A stretch of DNA of 64,000 nt from Pyrus communis (GCF_963583255.1 NC_084810.1:6107751-6171750); one strand, 5' to 3'; numbered from the stretch's first letter, positions 1 to 12,700 are shown. Numbers and translations: made by a program. Notes: generated by a model from the letters alone, not told the origin.

Positions 1-2202
1 TTTTATAGTGAAATCTCAACTTTTAGATCTTACATCTATTAGAGAAGTGATACACTCAATGGCTGAGCAAAAATAAAAAATAAAAAATCTATTAAAAGGG
101 GTCAACCGTAGATAAAGATTTGACAAGTTGATTTCCCCTCATAGACGTTTTGAAGTGCCATATTACTGATATGAAAATTTATTTAAGAAATGTCAGCTTT
201 TGTAGCTTGATTAAAGGTTTACTCAGTGAGAAGGTCTAATAAAAATAAAATTTGTTAACTTGAGAAGGGTTAGTCGACCACCTTGAGCATTTATCGGCTT
301 TGTCTTTGGATAAAAAACGTGATTAGTGTTGCATTTTTTGTGCTAAAATGGTTTGGAGTTCGTAGTATATGCAATTTGATTTTATGGTCAATTGTAGCTT
401 AAGGTATTTCCTAGGTTGTGTCTGTGCCTTGTTTTCTTTGGGAAGTAGCAATGTAGAGAAACCCCTTCGACAATTAAGGTGTACTTAAATGTAATTAGAC
501 TGGTTCTGAGATGAAGATGTCCAGTTGACAAAAAGAGAGGGTCTTTGAGTTATTATGAAGAAAACAAAATTAGCATAAAAATTTGAATTAGGGATGAAGG
601 CTTTATCTTACAATTTCTTTCTCATTTTCTAGCGAACGCTATATGTCTTACAATTAAATTAAATGAAAGATATTAAAGGAGAGAAAAATTATATAATGGG
701 GATCTTATGGGGTGTCAAAAGAAGCTATATCTACCGATACTGGAGGGAGGAATCAAACTTGATATCTCTGGAACAGAGATGAATATTTTTAATAAATTGA
801 GATATATAAGTCATTTTGGTGTTACAAGCACACCAAAATTTGATTTCGCATAAGGGATAATAGTTGTGCTTCCATATGGGAAACTTTTCTTTTCACTTAC
901 GATTAACGAATCTTTACCGTTTTGGATATCATAATCGAAACAATTCATTTTCTTTATCATCATTTAAATATCATATATACAAAAAATCATTCAATTTGAA
1001 GATCGTTTAGTCATTCATACACGTTAAACCAATCAACGATTTTGATAATAAATAACATCTTCATGATGAACCGTTCATTTGTTTTATGCATATGAATAAC
1101 TAAAAGATTTCCAAATTAAATAATTTTTAACAAATATGATCTTTAGATAATGATAAAGAGAATGAACGTTGGATCTTTCTTATAAAGGGATTTGGTAGCA
1201 AAGACCCCCGTGGTATCTTTCTCTATGGATTCCTTACCTTTGAATCACAGTCTATGTCTAATAGGACTCAGGGTGATTCCGATTATGATGTTCGGACGGT
1301 AATAATTCGTAGGTGGGAGGACAAGTAAGTCCCCTTATGGGAACACGAGCATTATCCCTTATGGGAAATCAATTTTTGGTGTACTTGTAACACTGAAATA
1401 ATTTGTTTCTCAATTTATCAAGAGTATTCATCCCTTTGCCTGAGGTACAGAGTTTGATTCCTCTCTCCAGTCTCTTATTGAAAGAAAAAAATATAGTGGG
1501 CCACTTCACTACTTCAGGCCCAGACGATTTGTTACTGGACCTACTCATTTGCATGTCCAGCATTGATCATCAATGTCAAAGCCCAGCGTCCCTTCATTTC
1601 CCTCCAATCCCCCATTTCAATTAACTCGTCGTTTCCATTTCGCATGCTCGCGTAAAAAAAAAATTAAAAACCCTAACTCCTACTGGACATGCAAAACCCT
1701 GCTAAATTTTCCAGTTTCTGATTCAACTCGGTCCAACCAGGTGAGTCGCCCTTCACTTTCAATTCCCGATAACATTTGCAACTACTATATTTTGCACCTT
1801 CTTGTGAATTGAATTTTGAGTGCAAAATTGGGGAATTAGGACTCGGATTTAGATTAATTTTAGTTCGTACTGACACTCTGAGTGATATTAACAGTGAGTT
1901 CTTGGTGAAATCCCTGGCTGGAGCTAGAAACAATATGGGTTTTGAGGGTAGAGATTCATATATGTGAATTGGCTGTTCAATTTGTGTGTAAAGATGATCA
2001 ATGTCTCAATACGAGAATCCGAAACACACTGTTAATGGGTTGTGAGGAATTGCTTGATATGAAATATCCAATTGGTGATATTTACTTCTTATGACATACT
2101 GGTGGTATTCCAGAAATGGGGTGTTGTGTTTTTTATTTGTTTTTAAGCTGATTACTTGATTTGGGTTAAAAAGTTGTTGTAAAGAGAGTGCGGTCTAGGG
2201 TA
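1..2202. other. AT-rich intergenic DNA, no gene seen
   Basis: Only short, unrelated open frames occur here, with no recognisable domain. From about 1560 the sequence becomes pyrimidine-rich and then resembles promoter and leader sequence of the decayed LDL1-like gene that follows. No terminal inverted repeats or tandem arrays were noticed. Confidence 0.5.
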
Positions 2203-4740
2203 ATGGAGACACCGGGTTCAGATGGTTCTGTTCCTAAGCATTCTAGGCGGTCTAGGGTAGTGGAGACACCAGGTTCAGATGGTTCTGTTTCTAAGCGGTC
2301 TCTGAGGAAGAAAGCAAGTTTGTGAAATTATGACGAGAATTTGATGGATGATATTTAGGTGGTACTTTTAAGAAAAGGAAGGGTACAAAGGTGGATTTGG
2401 AGAAAGAGACCGAAACAGAGGCCATGATAGCGTTGTCCCTCGGGTTCCTCATTGATGATCTGCTTGAGGAGGAAAAACAAGCTGGGGTGGTCAGCGAGTT
2501 GGGTGGGAAGCAGCAGAACGATTATATTGTCGTGAGGAATCATATTTTAGTAACATGGCGGAGTAATGTGTGAGTGTGGCTTTCAAAAGGCCAGATTAAA
2601 GAAACTGTGAGTGGTGATTATGAGCATTTGATATCTTCAGCTTATGATTTTCTTTTGTACAATGGATACATCAATTTTGGGGTTGCACCAGCATTTATGG
2701 CTAATATGCCAGAGGAGGTAACCGAAGGGTCTGTCATCATTGTTGGTGCGGGACTTGCTGGACTAGCAGCTGCAAGGCAGCTCATGCAATTGGGTTTCAA
2801 GGTGGCTGTTTTAGAAGGTAGGAATCGACCAGGTGGAAGAGTTTACACCCAAAAGATGGGGAAGGATGGAAAGTTTTCTGCTGTGGATCTTGGCAGCAGT
2901 GTCATCACTGGCATCCATGCTAACCCTCTTGGAGTTCTGGTGAGGCAACTCTCCATTCTGCTTCATAAGGTCAGAGATAATTGTCCTTTGTACAAACCTG
3001 ATGGGAAACCTGTTGATAAGGACATTGATTCTAAGATTGAAGTCATCTTTAATAAGTTGCTTGACAAAGTCATGGAACTCCGACAAACAATGGGTGGGTT
3101 TGGAAATGATATTTCTCTGGCTTCGGTTTTGGAGACGCTGAGGCAGTTGTATTCTGTCGCTAGAAGTACTGAGGAGAGGCAACTTCTTGATTGGCATCAT
3201 GCAAATTTGGATTATGCAAATGCTGGATGTCTATCAGATCTCTCAGCCGTGTATTGGGATCAGGATGATCCTTAGGAAATGGGTGGGGACCACTGTTTTC
3301 TTGCTGGAGGTAATGGGAGATTGATTAGAGCACTGTGTGAAAGCGTTCCCATATTCAATGGAAAGACTGTCAATACTATTAGGTATGGAGATGAAGGGGT
3401 TGAAGTTATTGCAGGGGGCCAAGTGTTTCAAGGGGATATGGTCCTATGCGCGGTTCCTCTTGGAGTTCTGAAAAAGGGTTCTATCAGATTTGAACCTGAG
3501 TTGCCCCAAAGAAAGCTCGCCGCAATTGAAAGGTTGGGATTTGGGCTACTGAACAAAGTAGCGATGCTTTTTCCTCATGTTTTCTGGGGTAAAGAACTGG
3601 ATACTTTTGGATGTCTCAATGAACATAGCCATAAACGTGGAGAGGTTTTTTTGTTCTACAAGTACCATACTGTATCCGGAGGTCCAGTTCTCATTGCACT
3701 GGTGGCTGGAGAAGCTGCACAAACATTTGAGTGCACAGAGCCATCAATACTGCCCAATCGAGTTTTAAGCGTCCTCAGAGGTATGTATGTATCAATAAAC
3801 AATTGATTTATGATTCCATTCGACTCACGTCTCTGTGTCTTCATCATTGGGGTGATTTTGCAAAACATCCATCTAGATCTAGTCTTCCTTCCTGTCTTAT
3901 AGATTTTGGTTTTTCCATTTTCATTTCCCCCTCTTCAGGAATATATACTCCTAAGGGCATTGATGTATCTAGTCCAATACAAAGCATGTGTACAAGATGG
4001 GGCTGTGATCCCCTTTCCTATGGTTCATATTCTCATGTTCGAGTACAGTCATCTGGCAGCGATTATGATTTACTAGCAGAAAGTGTGGGAACCGCCTGTT
4101 CTTTGCAGGTGAGGCCACAACTAGGCAACATCCAGCTACCATGCATGGGGCCTTTCTAAGTGGCCTAAGAGAGGCTTCATGCATATATCATGCCACAAGG
4201 TGTAGTCAAAACTATCCAGGGAAAGTCATGCAAAAGAATGTTGGACCAAGCAGTGATATGCTCGAAGAACTATTCAAGAAGCCCGATTTGGAATTTGGGA
4301 ACTTTTCATGTGTTTTTGATCCTTCAACAGAGGACCCCAAATCAATAGGGCTTATGAGAGTTGGTGTTGGGAGTAGTGAAAACAGTTACAAACAAGAGTT
4401 AAGCTGTAGCTCCCAACATGCCATAACCATACCCTAGCAACTTTACACGTTTATATCTCACGAGCAAGCATGTGGGTTAGAACTGGTGACCGGAGAAGAT
4501 GAAAGTAGGCTATCATACTTGGTGAAAGTTTTCGGCTTGAGGCTGATTGGACCTCGTGCCATAGGAACTTTAGGTAACTCCTTGGCAGTTAGCATTGCCA
4601 ATGGTCGAAGAGGAAGGGGAAGGAATTGCATTTGTTCTTTTGTGCATCGTGTGGAGTTTCATGTTCAGGTGCACACTTTTGCGGCGGGACATGGAAAAAA
4701 TAGGTTTAAGAGAGAAATTGATCTCTCAGGGTTGAACTAG
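2203..4740 (+). pseudogene. Decayed LDL1-like lysine-specific histone demethylase
   Basis: LSD1-type amine oxidases remove methyl groups from histone H3 lysine 4 using FAD; the plant LDL1 form has a SWIRM domain before the oxidase domain. All parts are visible in order: a short N-terminus with a tandem repeat (ETPGSDGSV twice), a SWIRM-like stretch around 2391-2700, the FAD motif VGAGLAGLAAARQL near 2740, PGGRVYTQKM, GGDHCFLAGG, VPLGVLKK, the C-terminal FAD segment ([16 protein letters not shown] in the shifted frame near 4105-4150) and a tail after it. It is broken by stops at about 2323, 2571-2573 (TGA in SWIRM), 3273-3275 (TAG just before EMGGDH) and 4435-4437 (TAG), and by frameshifts near 2354 and 4092. 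One normal-looking GT-AG intron remains (about 3781-3938), so it is not an obvious processed copy. No intact product is possible. Confidence 0.88.
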
Positions 4741-5441
4741 GAAAATCCATTTTCTGCGTTTCTGTAGAAGATGTTTTAGTCTAACCTTGATTCAGGTAGC
4801 AGATTAACTAAGGAGTCATCGACCATTCATTCATTCGGATGTGAAGTTTTGATTAGGCTGGAGATCCCATGTTAATAGGGAACAGATTATCAATAGACAA
4901 TGAAAGTTATCGAACTTTTCCATATAGCATCTGTTGATGCATTGATGTGCTGGTTCTTATTTTCGTCGGGTGTTTGAAAAGGGCGACGGCAGAAACCTGT
5001 TATTGGTGACATATTTTGGTGCAATTTGTGTCTAGTTTCTGAAGTTGTTTTGTAATTAATTTCATCGAATGATTTTTTCAGCATGTGAGCAACTTAACTA
5101 AACCACCTCTAGTCCTGAATCAGTTTGATAGAAATTTAGAAGATAATTTCTTGTCTAGTTTCCAAAGTTGAATGTGGAAATCGACAATTAAGTCCCTTGT
5201 CTGTTCTTCAGTTTTGAAATTATTCCGTTTCAAGACCTTCGAGTGTTTATTAAGACGTTTATATGTATAACGAAATCCATAATCTAATACATGAAATCAT
5301 ATCAGCTGACTTCTCTGATTCCGAGTAGCATTTGATAAATAGTACAAAGCACATTACTGTCAAAGGAAACTCATCAAAATGAACATGGGTGGTAGAACAA
5401 GGAGCAACCTAAAGCTAAAACAAAAGGAGGGATGAGTTTAA
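4741..5441. other. Intergenic, nothing recognised
   Basis: AT-rich sequence between the LDL1-like remnant and the 3' end of the ULTRAPETALA-like gene. No gene, RNA or element termini were recognised. Confidence 0.5.
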
Positions 5442-6692
5442 TTAGGGTTTGGCATTGTGCATGAAATCAATACAGGTGCGGCAATTGCAGTCCGAGTAGC
5501 GGCAGTTGACGCACCCTACACACACAGGAAGTGCAACCCTGGCATGTGGAAGCATGAGGACATCCCCTGCCGCTCTTCCGACTTTCACGCTCTTCCTCAT
5601 CACTACACTTTATTCTTTATCATGCAACAACAACAAAAATGACCTTTTTTTAATCTCCAAAATACACAATACATTGAACTGACAATACATTGAACTGAAT
5701 GTTCATTTCATTTCAAGATAGTTCTGAACTCGTTAACGAAATCTTAATGCTCCGATATGAAAACATGATCAATGATTCAGACTTACAAAAAATGACATTT
5801 ACTAGTACAATAAATCACCAAGTTTTTCTAGGTAGTAGACATGAAATAATAAAAATGAAGTGCATAAAAATTAAAATGGAGAAAGAGGATAGAGACTCAC
5901 ATGTCATAGGGGTGGTCAGCACATTTCCATCTTCTATTCCTTGAGGCATTATGGAAGGCTCTGCACTCTTCTTTAGTCCGCAGGCGAAACCTGCGTTCTT
6001 TCTTGCACTTGAAGCAGCGCAGCAGTTCATCCCTGTGAAGGTTCCATCGCCGCCGAATAGTAGAACCTAACTGGCCTTCGTTTGAGGCATGCCTGTAAAA
6101 CTTCATCAGCCCAGTTTTCCAGAGTGGCACTTTCTGACCATCTTCGTCCATCGTAACCCAGATGTTGCTTTTCCATTTTCTGGGCCCCCCTTCTTTAGGA
6201 TGCTTCTCGAATTCATCGGGTGTCAATTTAAGACCCCCACTGCGTTAATTGCACGTAAAAGCTTGCTTAGTTCTCAAGAAATTAGCCAACAACGTATTGT
6301 GTATCAAAGTTAGCCTCATGCATGCAGGTGTGTAGGTATGTGCAACGTACGTTATTTTTTGATCAGTTTGTGCTTCTCTCAGTCGACGGGCAGGATGAAG
6401 CGTAGACTGATCGAGAAATAATGCAGGTGGGAATGCAGATCCATGGTTTCAAACAAGTACCTCTCCGATACCATATCAGGTAATTAGATAAATTAGAGTG
6501 AGTACCTTCGTTGCAAGATGATGAGAGGCATTGGCAAATAATCGAAAATTGCCCTGTGGAGGAAATTCTCAGCTTTCCTACAGAGTCGCCGTACTTCTTG
6601 CTCGTACAGCCACAAACGACTTCGATGTAATTTGGACCTCGCTCAAGTCCATATAAGTTCTCGACTGGTTTAATATCTTCGTCGGTGAACAT
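5442..6692 (-). pseudogene. ULTRAPETALA-like SAND/Cys-rich regulator, apparently frameshifted
   Basis: ULTRAPETALA proteins are plant trithorax-type regulators of meristem size with a SAND-like domain and a Cys-rich B-box-like C-terminus. Three exons can be placed on the minus strand: 6692-6506 (contains YIEVVCGCTSKKYGD), 6239-5901 (LTPDEFEKH, KVPLWKTGLMKFY, KERRFRLRTKEECRAFHN, WKCADHPYD) and 5614-5442 (Cys-rich RGCPHASTCQGCTSCVC). Family order and spacing are correct. Two lesions break the frame. Exons 1 and 2 join out of phase by one base at a run of five G (6234-6238); six G would restore it. In exon 3 a TG repeat near 5525 appears one TG unit short, so the conserved Cys motif shifts to a premature TGA, while GCVNCRYSDCNCRTC continues in another frame up to TAA at 5442. 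Both lesions lie in simple runs, so sequencing error is a real alternative to loss of function. Confidence 0.8.
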
Positions 6693-8052
6693 GATCTTTC
6701 GATTTTCATTTCTGATCTCGATAGCCCTTGCAGCTGCAGATGAATTACTAGATGTCGTCGCACCTGTGACTCAAAAAAATAAAAGCACCAGTACGATGAA
6801 AATAATTAGAAGAGATGATCTGGATCAATATGCATCGAAAATTAATCAACGAAAACTTGTTAGAAATAGCACGACAAGAAGTGAGAATTTTTATCGGAGT
6901 GTTTTTGTGTTTGAAACCTTGTTATGTCGTAATGAAGCCGAAATGCACTCATCATTGACACCTAAACAACCATATGCAGAGGTAGAAAAACGTGGAAATG
7001 ATGAGAGAGAGAGAGGGTGGGGGTGGCTAAGGTGCATACACGTTAACAATTCCGGAAAATAATTTTCACACGCTATTCTCTCTCTACACCCTTTCTGAAT
7101 TTTTTGACCATGAAATTGAATAAAAGCAAAGGAGAGCTAAAAAACATATAAACTAACAGACGTGGGAGGCAGAAGTTTAAGATTTTTCTAAAAATTAGGT
7201 GTGTAAATACCATTTTCCTTGAAAGGTTGTATAGACAATATCCGTGTTTTCTCAATGTCACTTATGTATTTTTTTGATGAATGATTGTGCCTATCAATTA
7301 ACATAAACATGAACTGTGAGGTCTAAACAAAAGCAGTTTGAGAAAACTAAAAGAAATAAAAGCAAATTAAGGACGATTGATTAGGATTAGGACGATTTTA
7401 TATATGTCCTTCGAATTATACTATGAACATGGATGCCGTATCTTTTCTACCAATAGATGGTGTACTTAAGAGGTGTACTTAAAAATAAAACAAAACTTAT
7501 ATAGCCAAATAGAGGCATGTTTTGAAACATTGACATAACCAGGATTTTCAAATAATAGGATCATAATATCAATAAAAAAAGTTGTCATTTCGTTAAGCAT
7601 CTAGTAGGCATATTCTAATTCCTGTCAACATATGCCAAAGGTTTATGCCGACATACGTCAACATTTGTAGAGGCTTGTAAACGGTGGATGCAGGATACTG
7701 TGCAGTAATTGAAGATTGTCAAGGTATTTCAACTAAAGTACTTTTTACAAGAAAAGAGAAAATGAAGACAAGTATGATAGAAGAAAATAAAAGTAGGAGG
7801 AGAAGGTTGTAATTTAGTTTCCTTAGCTGTTTATAGCGGTCAAATATAATATACAAACAAATATACGTAAGGTTTTTGAAGTTGTTGGGGTCAAGGATAA
7901 CCAATGACCTCATGTTGAGTCCGCCATTATTTTGAAGTGCACATAAAACTTGAGTAGTTATGCGGATCTACGCAAAAATACTAGTAGGGGAAAAAAATCT
8001 ATCAAGAGAAGCTCACTCAAAATGAACTTTTAGTTATTCCATTCAAACATAA
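6693..8052. other. Upstream region of the ULT-like gene, no gene seen
   Basis: Short open frames here overlap the first ULT-like exon antisense or are AT-rich noise. A GA-rich stretch lies near 7000-7020. Nothing else was recognised before the Mutator-like element. Confidence 0.45.
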
Positions 8053-8416
8053 TAAAATATAGGCCAAATCGGACAAATGGTTCCTGTGGTCCTAAGGTAT
8101 TCGAAACATAGCCTAAATGGTAAAACAATTCGGATTTAAACCAATGTTGTATAGTCCATTAGGAATTTAGTCCAAAAGTATTAGTTCCGTTAAGTGTCCG
8201 TTAAATACATGGATAGAATTGTATTTTCACAAAACCTTCTTCCTCATGCTTTCTCTGGAATGTGTATTTTCACAAAACCATGTCTGAGATCAACCTCATC
8301 ACTGATCTCGATGCCGTCCCACTAAGAGCCCTAAATACAACAAATGGAACCATTTCTTTTTCCGAGTCTTACCCACTTCAACCTTCCCGCTCTCTTAACC
8401 ATAGATGAAATATAAT

Positions 8417-8420
<4 letters not shown>

Positions 8421-8471
<51 letters not shown>

Positions 8472-8484
8472 GTTCTTTCTCTCT
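8421..8484. repeat. (CT)n microsatellite
   Basis: Nearly uninterrupted CT dinucleotides inside the Pack-MULE, just upstream of the captured ATG exon. Position and composition fit a captured pyrimidine-rich 5' untranslated region. Confidence 0.9.
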
Positions 8485-8577
8485 CTAGTTGTCATCCCTC
8501 TGTTCATCTTTTCAGGATGCATTAAATTTGCATCATAGTTTGTTTATCTCTTTTTTTTTTTCCAGAAAGAAAAAAAG

Positions 8578-9117
8578 ATGAATACCAGAGTACGCACTAA
8601 TCTTCAGACCATGAAAGCTGCTGCTGCAATGAACCATGATATTAATAAAGTAAGTTGCTTTTCTTTTTTCATTTTTGGGTTGTAATTCTTCTTCTTTATT
8701 TAAAGCTGAGAGGTCATATCATTGACAAATTTCGAGGCCAGTGTTTTTGTTTCTTGAGAAAAAAAAGTAAAAAGAGTCTTCTTGTTGGGTTGTTACCATT
8801 CAATGGGTATACCTGATCGTTCACTACTAAGATCAAATAGACAAATTAGGTACTCGCGGGTTTTGTCTGGCGAGTTTGATATGCCCAGTAACGACAGCAA
8901 GATGTGTTGCGATTGCAATACAAACACCACCAGTATTGGTCCTAGGTATCCCTGCCAAAGTTGTAGCAGATGGATTTGTGGAAAGTGTATTCAGGGCTCT
9001 GAGTGGGATGGCATCGAGATCAGTGATGAGGTTGATCTCAGATATGGTTTTGTGAAGATACACATAAAGCATGAGGAAGAAGGTTTTGTGAAAGTACAAT
9101 TATATCCATGTATTTAA
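8578..9117 (+). pseudogene. Captured host-gene exons inside the Pack-MULE
   Basis: The first piece is an ATG-started exon, 8578-8649, encoding 24 residues beginning MNTRVRTNLQTMKAAAA and ending at a good donor (AAA|GTAAGT). The second, about 8850-9117, has a Cys pattern CCDC...CQSC...CGKC that looks like part of a FYVE- or RING-type zinc finger (KMCCDCNTNT, YPCQSCSRWICGKC) and then runs into the right TIR. I cannot name either parent gene. The two pieces may come from one gene or two, and no clean splice phase joins them. A functional product is unlikely. Confidence 0.5.
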
Positions 9118-9258
9118 TAGATACTTAACGGAACTAATACTTTTGGATTAAATTTACTAACAGACTATACCATATAGATTTAAATCCGAATTTTTTTACT
9201 TATATTCCGAATACATTAGGATCACAATGACCATTTGTCCGATTTGACCTAAAATATA

Positions 9259-10817
9259 AAGTGATTTGACTATATTTAAGTGCATTTACTGAAAAATACG
9301 CTCCAAAATAAATCCTTTACTATTGAAAGGAGCATTGTAAACTGTGATTGGTAAAATGCATTTGATTTATCATAAGTTCTAATCATATTGGACGACGACA
9401 GTTATTGAATAAAAAAAATAAAAAATAAAAAAAAGAAAGAAAAGTCAAATGATAATCAATTAATATGTACTAGTTTTGAATTATTTGGGTTCGGTGCGAA
9501 AAAGATACAAGGTTTTGGGAAAGTTAACATTAAAATATAGACAAAAAATAAAACTAAATGAAATACAATAGTGGTTAGGAAAATCGATCAATTAAGTCTG
9601 TTCTTAACAAAAGTTGATATAAATTCATAAACCTCATTAAAGCTCTTAGATCTCATCCAAATCTTATAAATAAATTGGAAACGAAAAAAAAAAATTGGTC
9701 GAGTTCAAAGGCGTGTACATCAAAAGACGGCCATGGATCAACAAATATGTGATTTATTACACTCTTTTTCTCCTCTTACACGTCTTAGTCTATTTTTTAC
9801 TATTGGATCAAATGAATAAAATAATTAATAAACATACATAAACATGAGAGTTCATAAAAAGAGAATGGTTGTATAAAAATCTTCCCTTAACATATCAGTG
9901 CAGATTACATATCTAATTAGACATGCATGACATTTGATCTTCATGAATGATTCCAAACAATATACACAAGAAAATCTTGAATAGATCAGAGTTACCTCGG
10001 CCCATTTGAGCAGATAAATCTGATATCTAAGCTTCTTCAAGGTTTTTTGGGTGCTTATATAAATTTTTTGTCTTTTCTCACTCTAAATCTCGCTTACTGG
10101 TTGATTCTCAAGAGCTAAATACATAAATGGTGATAAGAACTACAGCCCCCTTCACATATATGGAATTATAATTAAATTCAAATTTGGGAATAAAACGTAA
10201 GACTGACCAATATCTGCTCTCACAGCTAGAATAGTACAACAAATTTACACATTTTCCAAAATGTGCATTAATGGACAAATGAAAAGATGATTCACTCGTC
10301 TACTTCGTACTAAACGATACACTCGATACGCGGCTAAGTTCTATACATATTAATTAAATCTAAAGAAAATGAGAAATGTGATAAAGAAATAAAGATTAAA
10401 AACCTCTCAATCATTTCTCATCACGTGTGACTTTTACTTGGTAATACCATGCGACTGAGCACTTTTGATTAAAATTCGAATATAATTACAAACATAGAAT
10501 ACTAAGCAAGAAATAACATGGTAATCAATGCCAACGAAGAATTTCAAAGTAAAAAAAATATATATATGTAGTCATTGACCAACTTGGAAAATGAAAAGAA
10601 AATATGTCAATACCTAACATACTAGGTTGACCGTCTAAATTAAAATAAAGAAGTGTTACCTTATTAGATTTGAGCACGAGCACCAAGTGTTGGAATGTGG
10701 ACAAAGGTTACACTATTTTATATATGTAAAAGAATTGTTTCCTATGTTCCATAAATTCGATTTTGTTAATGTCACCCAGTAACCATTATTTTGCGGGTTT
10801 TTTTTTTTTTTTTTTTT
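9259..10817. other. AT-rich intergenic DNA
   Basis: No gene or element ends were recognised. The stretch is rich in A/T runs and ends in a long poly-T tract at about 10793-10818 bordering the next element. Confidence 0.45.
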
Positions 10818-10818
10818 T

Positions 10819-11945
10819 ATCACAAATAGTCTTTGAAATTGACCATCACCATCAAAATGATTTATGACATTAAAAATCAATTAATGTAGTCCGTGAAATA
10901 GGGGTCACAAATCAATGTGGTCATTCCGTCACAATTTTGTTACAAAATTTGTTAAGTGATGATGTGGCACATAAATGAATCTCATAAGTCTTTTTTTTCT
11001 CACAAATGGTCCTTGAAATTGACCCATGACATCAAAATGGTCTATAAAATTGACCCACAACATCAAAAGGGTCCCTGAACTTGAAAATTGATCAATGTAG
11101 TCCCTCAAGTAAGTATCTCAAACCAAGGTCTTCTGTCACAATTCTGTAAAAAATTATGTTATGTGGTGATGTGACACATAAATGGGTCACAAAGTCTAAT
11201 TAAATTTTAAAAAAAATTACAAATAGGCTTAATAATTTAATAGTTAATAAAAAAATTATCAACCCAAAACCCAGTCCTGCAATCACCTCTGATCTCAATC
11301 CACATTTCTACATCCCATGGGCTCTATATTCTCTAAAAAAATCTCAATACACTCATTTTTACACACTTCAACGCTCTTCACCGAATTGAACCTGGATCGA
11401 GATCACCCTTGGTGACGGCTTGGCCTATTGGCAACGACTTCTGGGACATCATCGTTAACATTTAGGCGATCAGCACTCTCACAACCTTAATTTTAGAGAG
11501 CTCATTCGGCACTTCCCTAGTGGTCTGGTGATGCAAAGAATGACGAGGTCTGCCTTGAGATAATGAGGTTATAACCGAGGTGCGTCCATTGTTGATTGAA
11601 AACTATTTCCCCACCCCCTGTTAGGCCTTGGTTAAGCCTTATGCCTTTGAGAATTTATAGAAGGGAGCTCTCTTCAAAGTAGGCCCTATTATAAGAAAGA
11701 AAAAAAAATCCATTGTGCAAAAAGGTAATTAGACAACTTTTTTAATTAATAATTAAACCCACATCAGCATATAATAAATTTTTTTACAGAATTATGGCGG
11801 AAAGATCATATTGATTTGCGACACATATTTTCAAGTACTACATTGATTGATTTTCAATTTCAACGATCATATTGATGGTGTGGGTCAATTTCAGGACCAT
11901 CTTGATGGTGTGAGTTAATTTTTGGGACCATTTGTGATAAAAACT
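10819..11945. mobile_element. Mutator-like element with long and partly duplicated TIR
   Basis: The left end (ATCACAAATAGTC, then segments on the theme TTGACCCATGACATCAAAATGG) recurs in inverted form at the right end (GGACCATTTGTGAT near 11934). Similarity covers more than 150 bp on each side. A second, direct copy of the left terminal sequence lies at about 10996-11200, so the left end is duplicated in tandem. No transposase frame is present, and I could not fix a target duplication because the left border lies in poly-T. The Mutator assignment rests on TIR length only. Confidence 0.6.
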
Positions 11946-12143
11946 CTTGTTCCTATTACTTAGTAGGAAGTGTTATAAATATTACTTGCTACCTATTTAT
12001 GGTCTGTAGGGAGCATCCTGTGGATTTAGGGTCAAGCTGAACTTCCTCATACAATCAACACTTTAATATTTCGGCTAATTACAAGTTCACGCAACTAGGC
12101 TTGGCTATAACTATTATTTAATGATAAGTATTATAGCTACTAC

Positions 12144-12700
12144 CAGTGTTCTAAAAAAGGACCTAGGCGGCCGCCTAGATGCTGGGCGATGGTGACCTGA
12201 GGTGTTTTCTTGCAAATCGGTTGGGCTTTTTTTTTTTTTTTCTTTCTTTTTTTTGAAGTTAAAAAAAAAAAAAAAAACCTATCTAAGTCTAAGTGGACAT
12301 ACTACTTGCAAGTGAAGCTAGTATGGCTCAAGGATGGATTGTGGTGGGTGGTGATGAAGAACTTGAGCTTGGCTCAGGAATTATAGAGACATCGGAGGTA
12401 TGTAGTTCCCTAGAGCCTAGGGGGAGTTCTAAAAATGTTGAAGTACGAGAACTTCATGAAGAAGATTTTATATCGAATGAGGACATGGAAGGAGATGATA
12501 AGAAGTTGAGTTTGAGTCCGACATGGAGATAGTCTTGGAGGGATATGGTGAAGAGGAGTTTGATGCCTAGCTTTGTAACTTTGCAAGTATCTTACATTAC
12601 TATATTTCCTTATTTTCCTCCTATTTTGCATTTTATGTGGTTTTAAATTGTGAACTTGTTGTACATGTGTCATCCGACCTTACGAATTACTGCCACCACA
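12144..12700. mobile_element. Possible hAT-derived fragment
   Basis: Sequence starting CAGTGTTCTAAAAAAGG, with a GGCGGCCGCCTAG palindrome, resembles starts seen again at 29409, 30257 and 31833. It is followed by an acidic open stretch (GWIVVGGDEELELGSG, about 12326-12532) that could be the tail of a transposase. No right end or target duplication was found. Confidence 0.3.

Larger units (their letters stand above)
8062..9249. mobile_element. Pack-MULE-type element with long TIRs and 9-bp target duplication
   Basis: The ends are inverted repeats starting GGCCAAATCGGACAAATGG on the left and GGTCAAATCGGACAAATGG on the reverse-complemented right end. Similarity continues for roughly 270-280 bp (about 8062-8340 against about 8988-9249). 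A perfect 9-bp direct repeat, TAAAATATA, flanks it at 8053-8061 and 9250-9258; this length is the Mutator hallmark. No transposase is encoded. The interior holds a CT microsatellite, a short ATG-started exon and a Cys-rich exon, all looking like host gene pieces. The TIRs reach into the Cys-rich exon, so part of that coding sequence is present in inverted form in the left arm. Confidence 0.9.

Noticed and set aside
8331..8522. Arg/Glu repeat protein on the minus strand
   Set aside because: Produced by the CT microsatellite.
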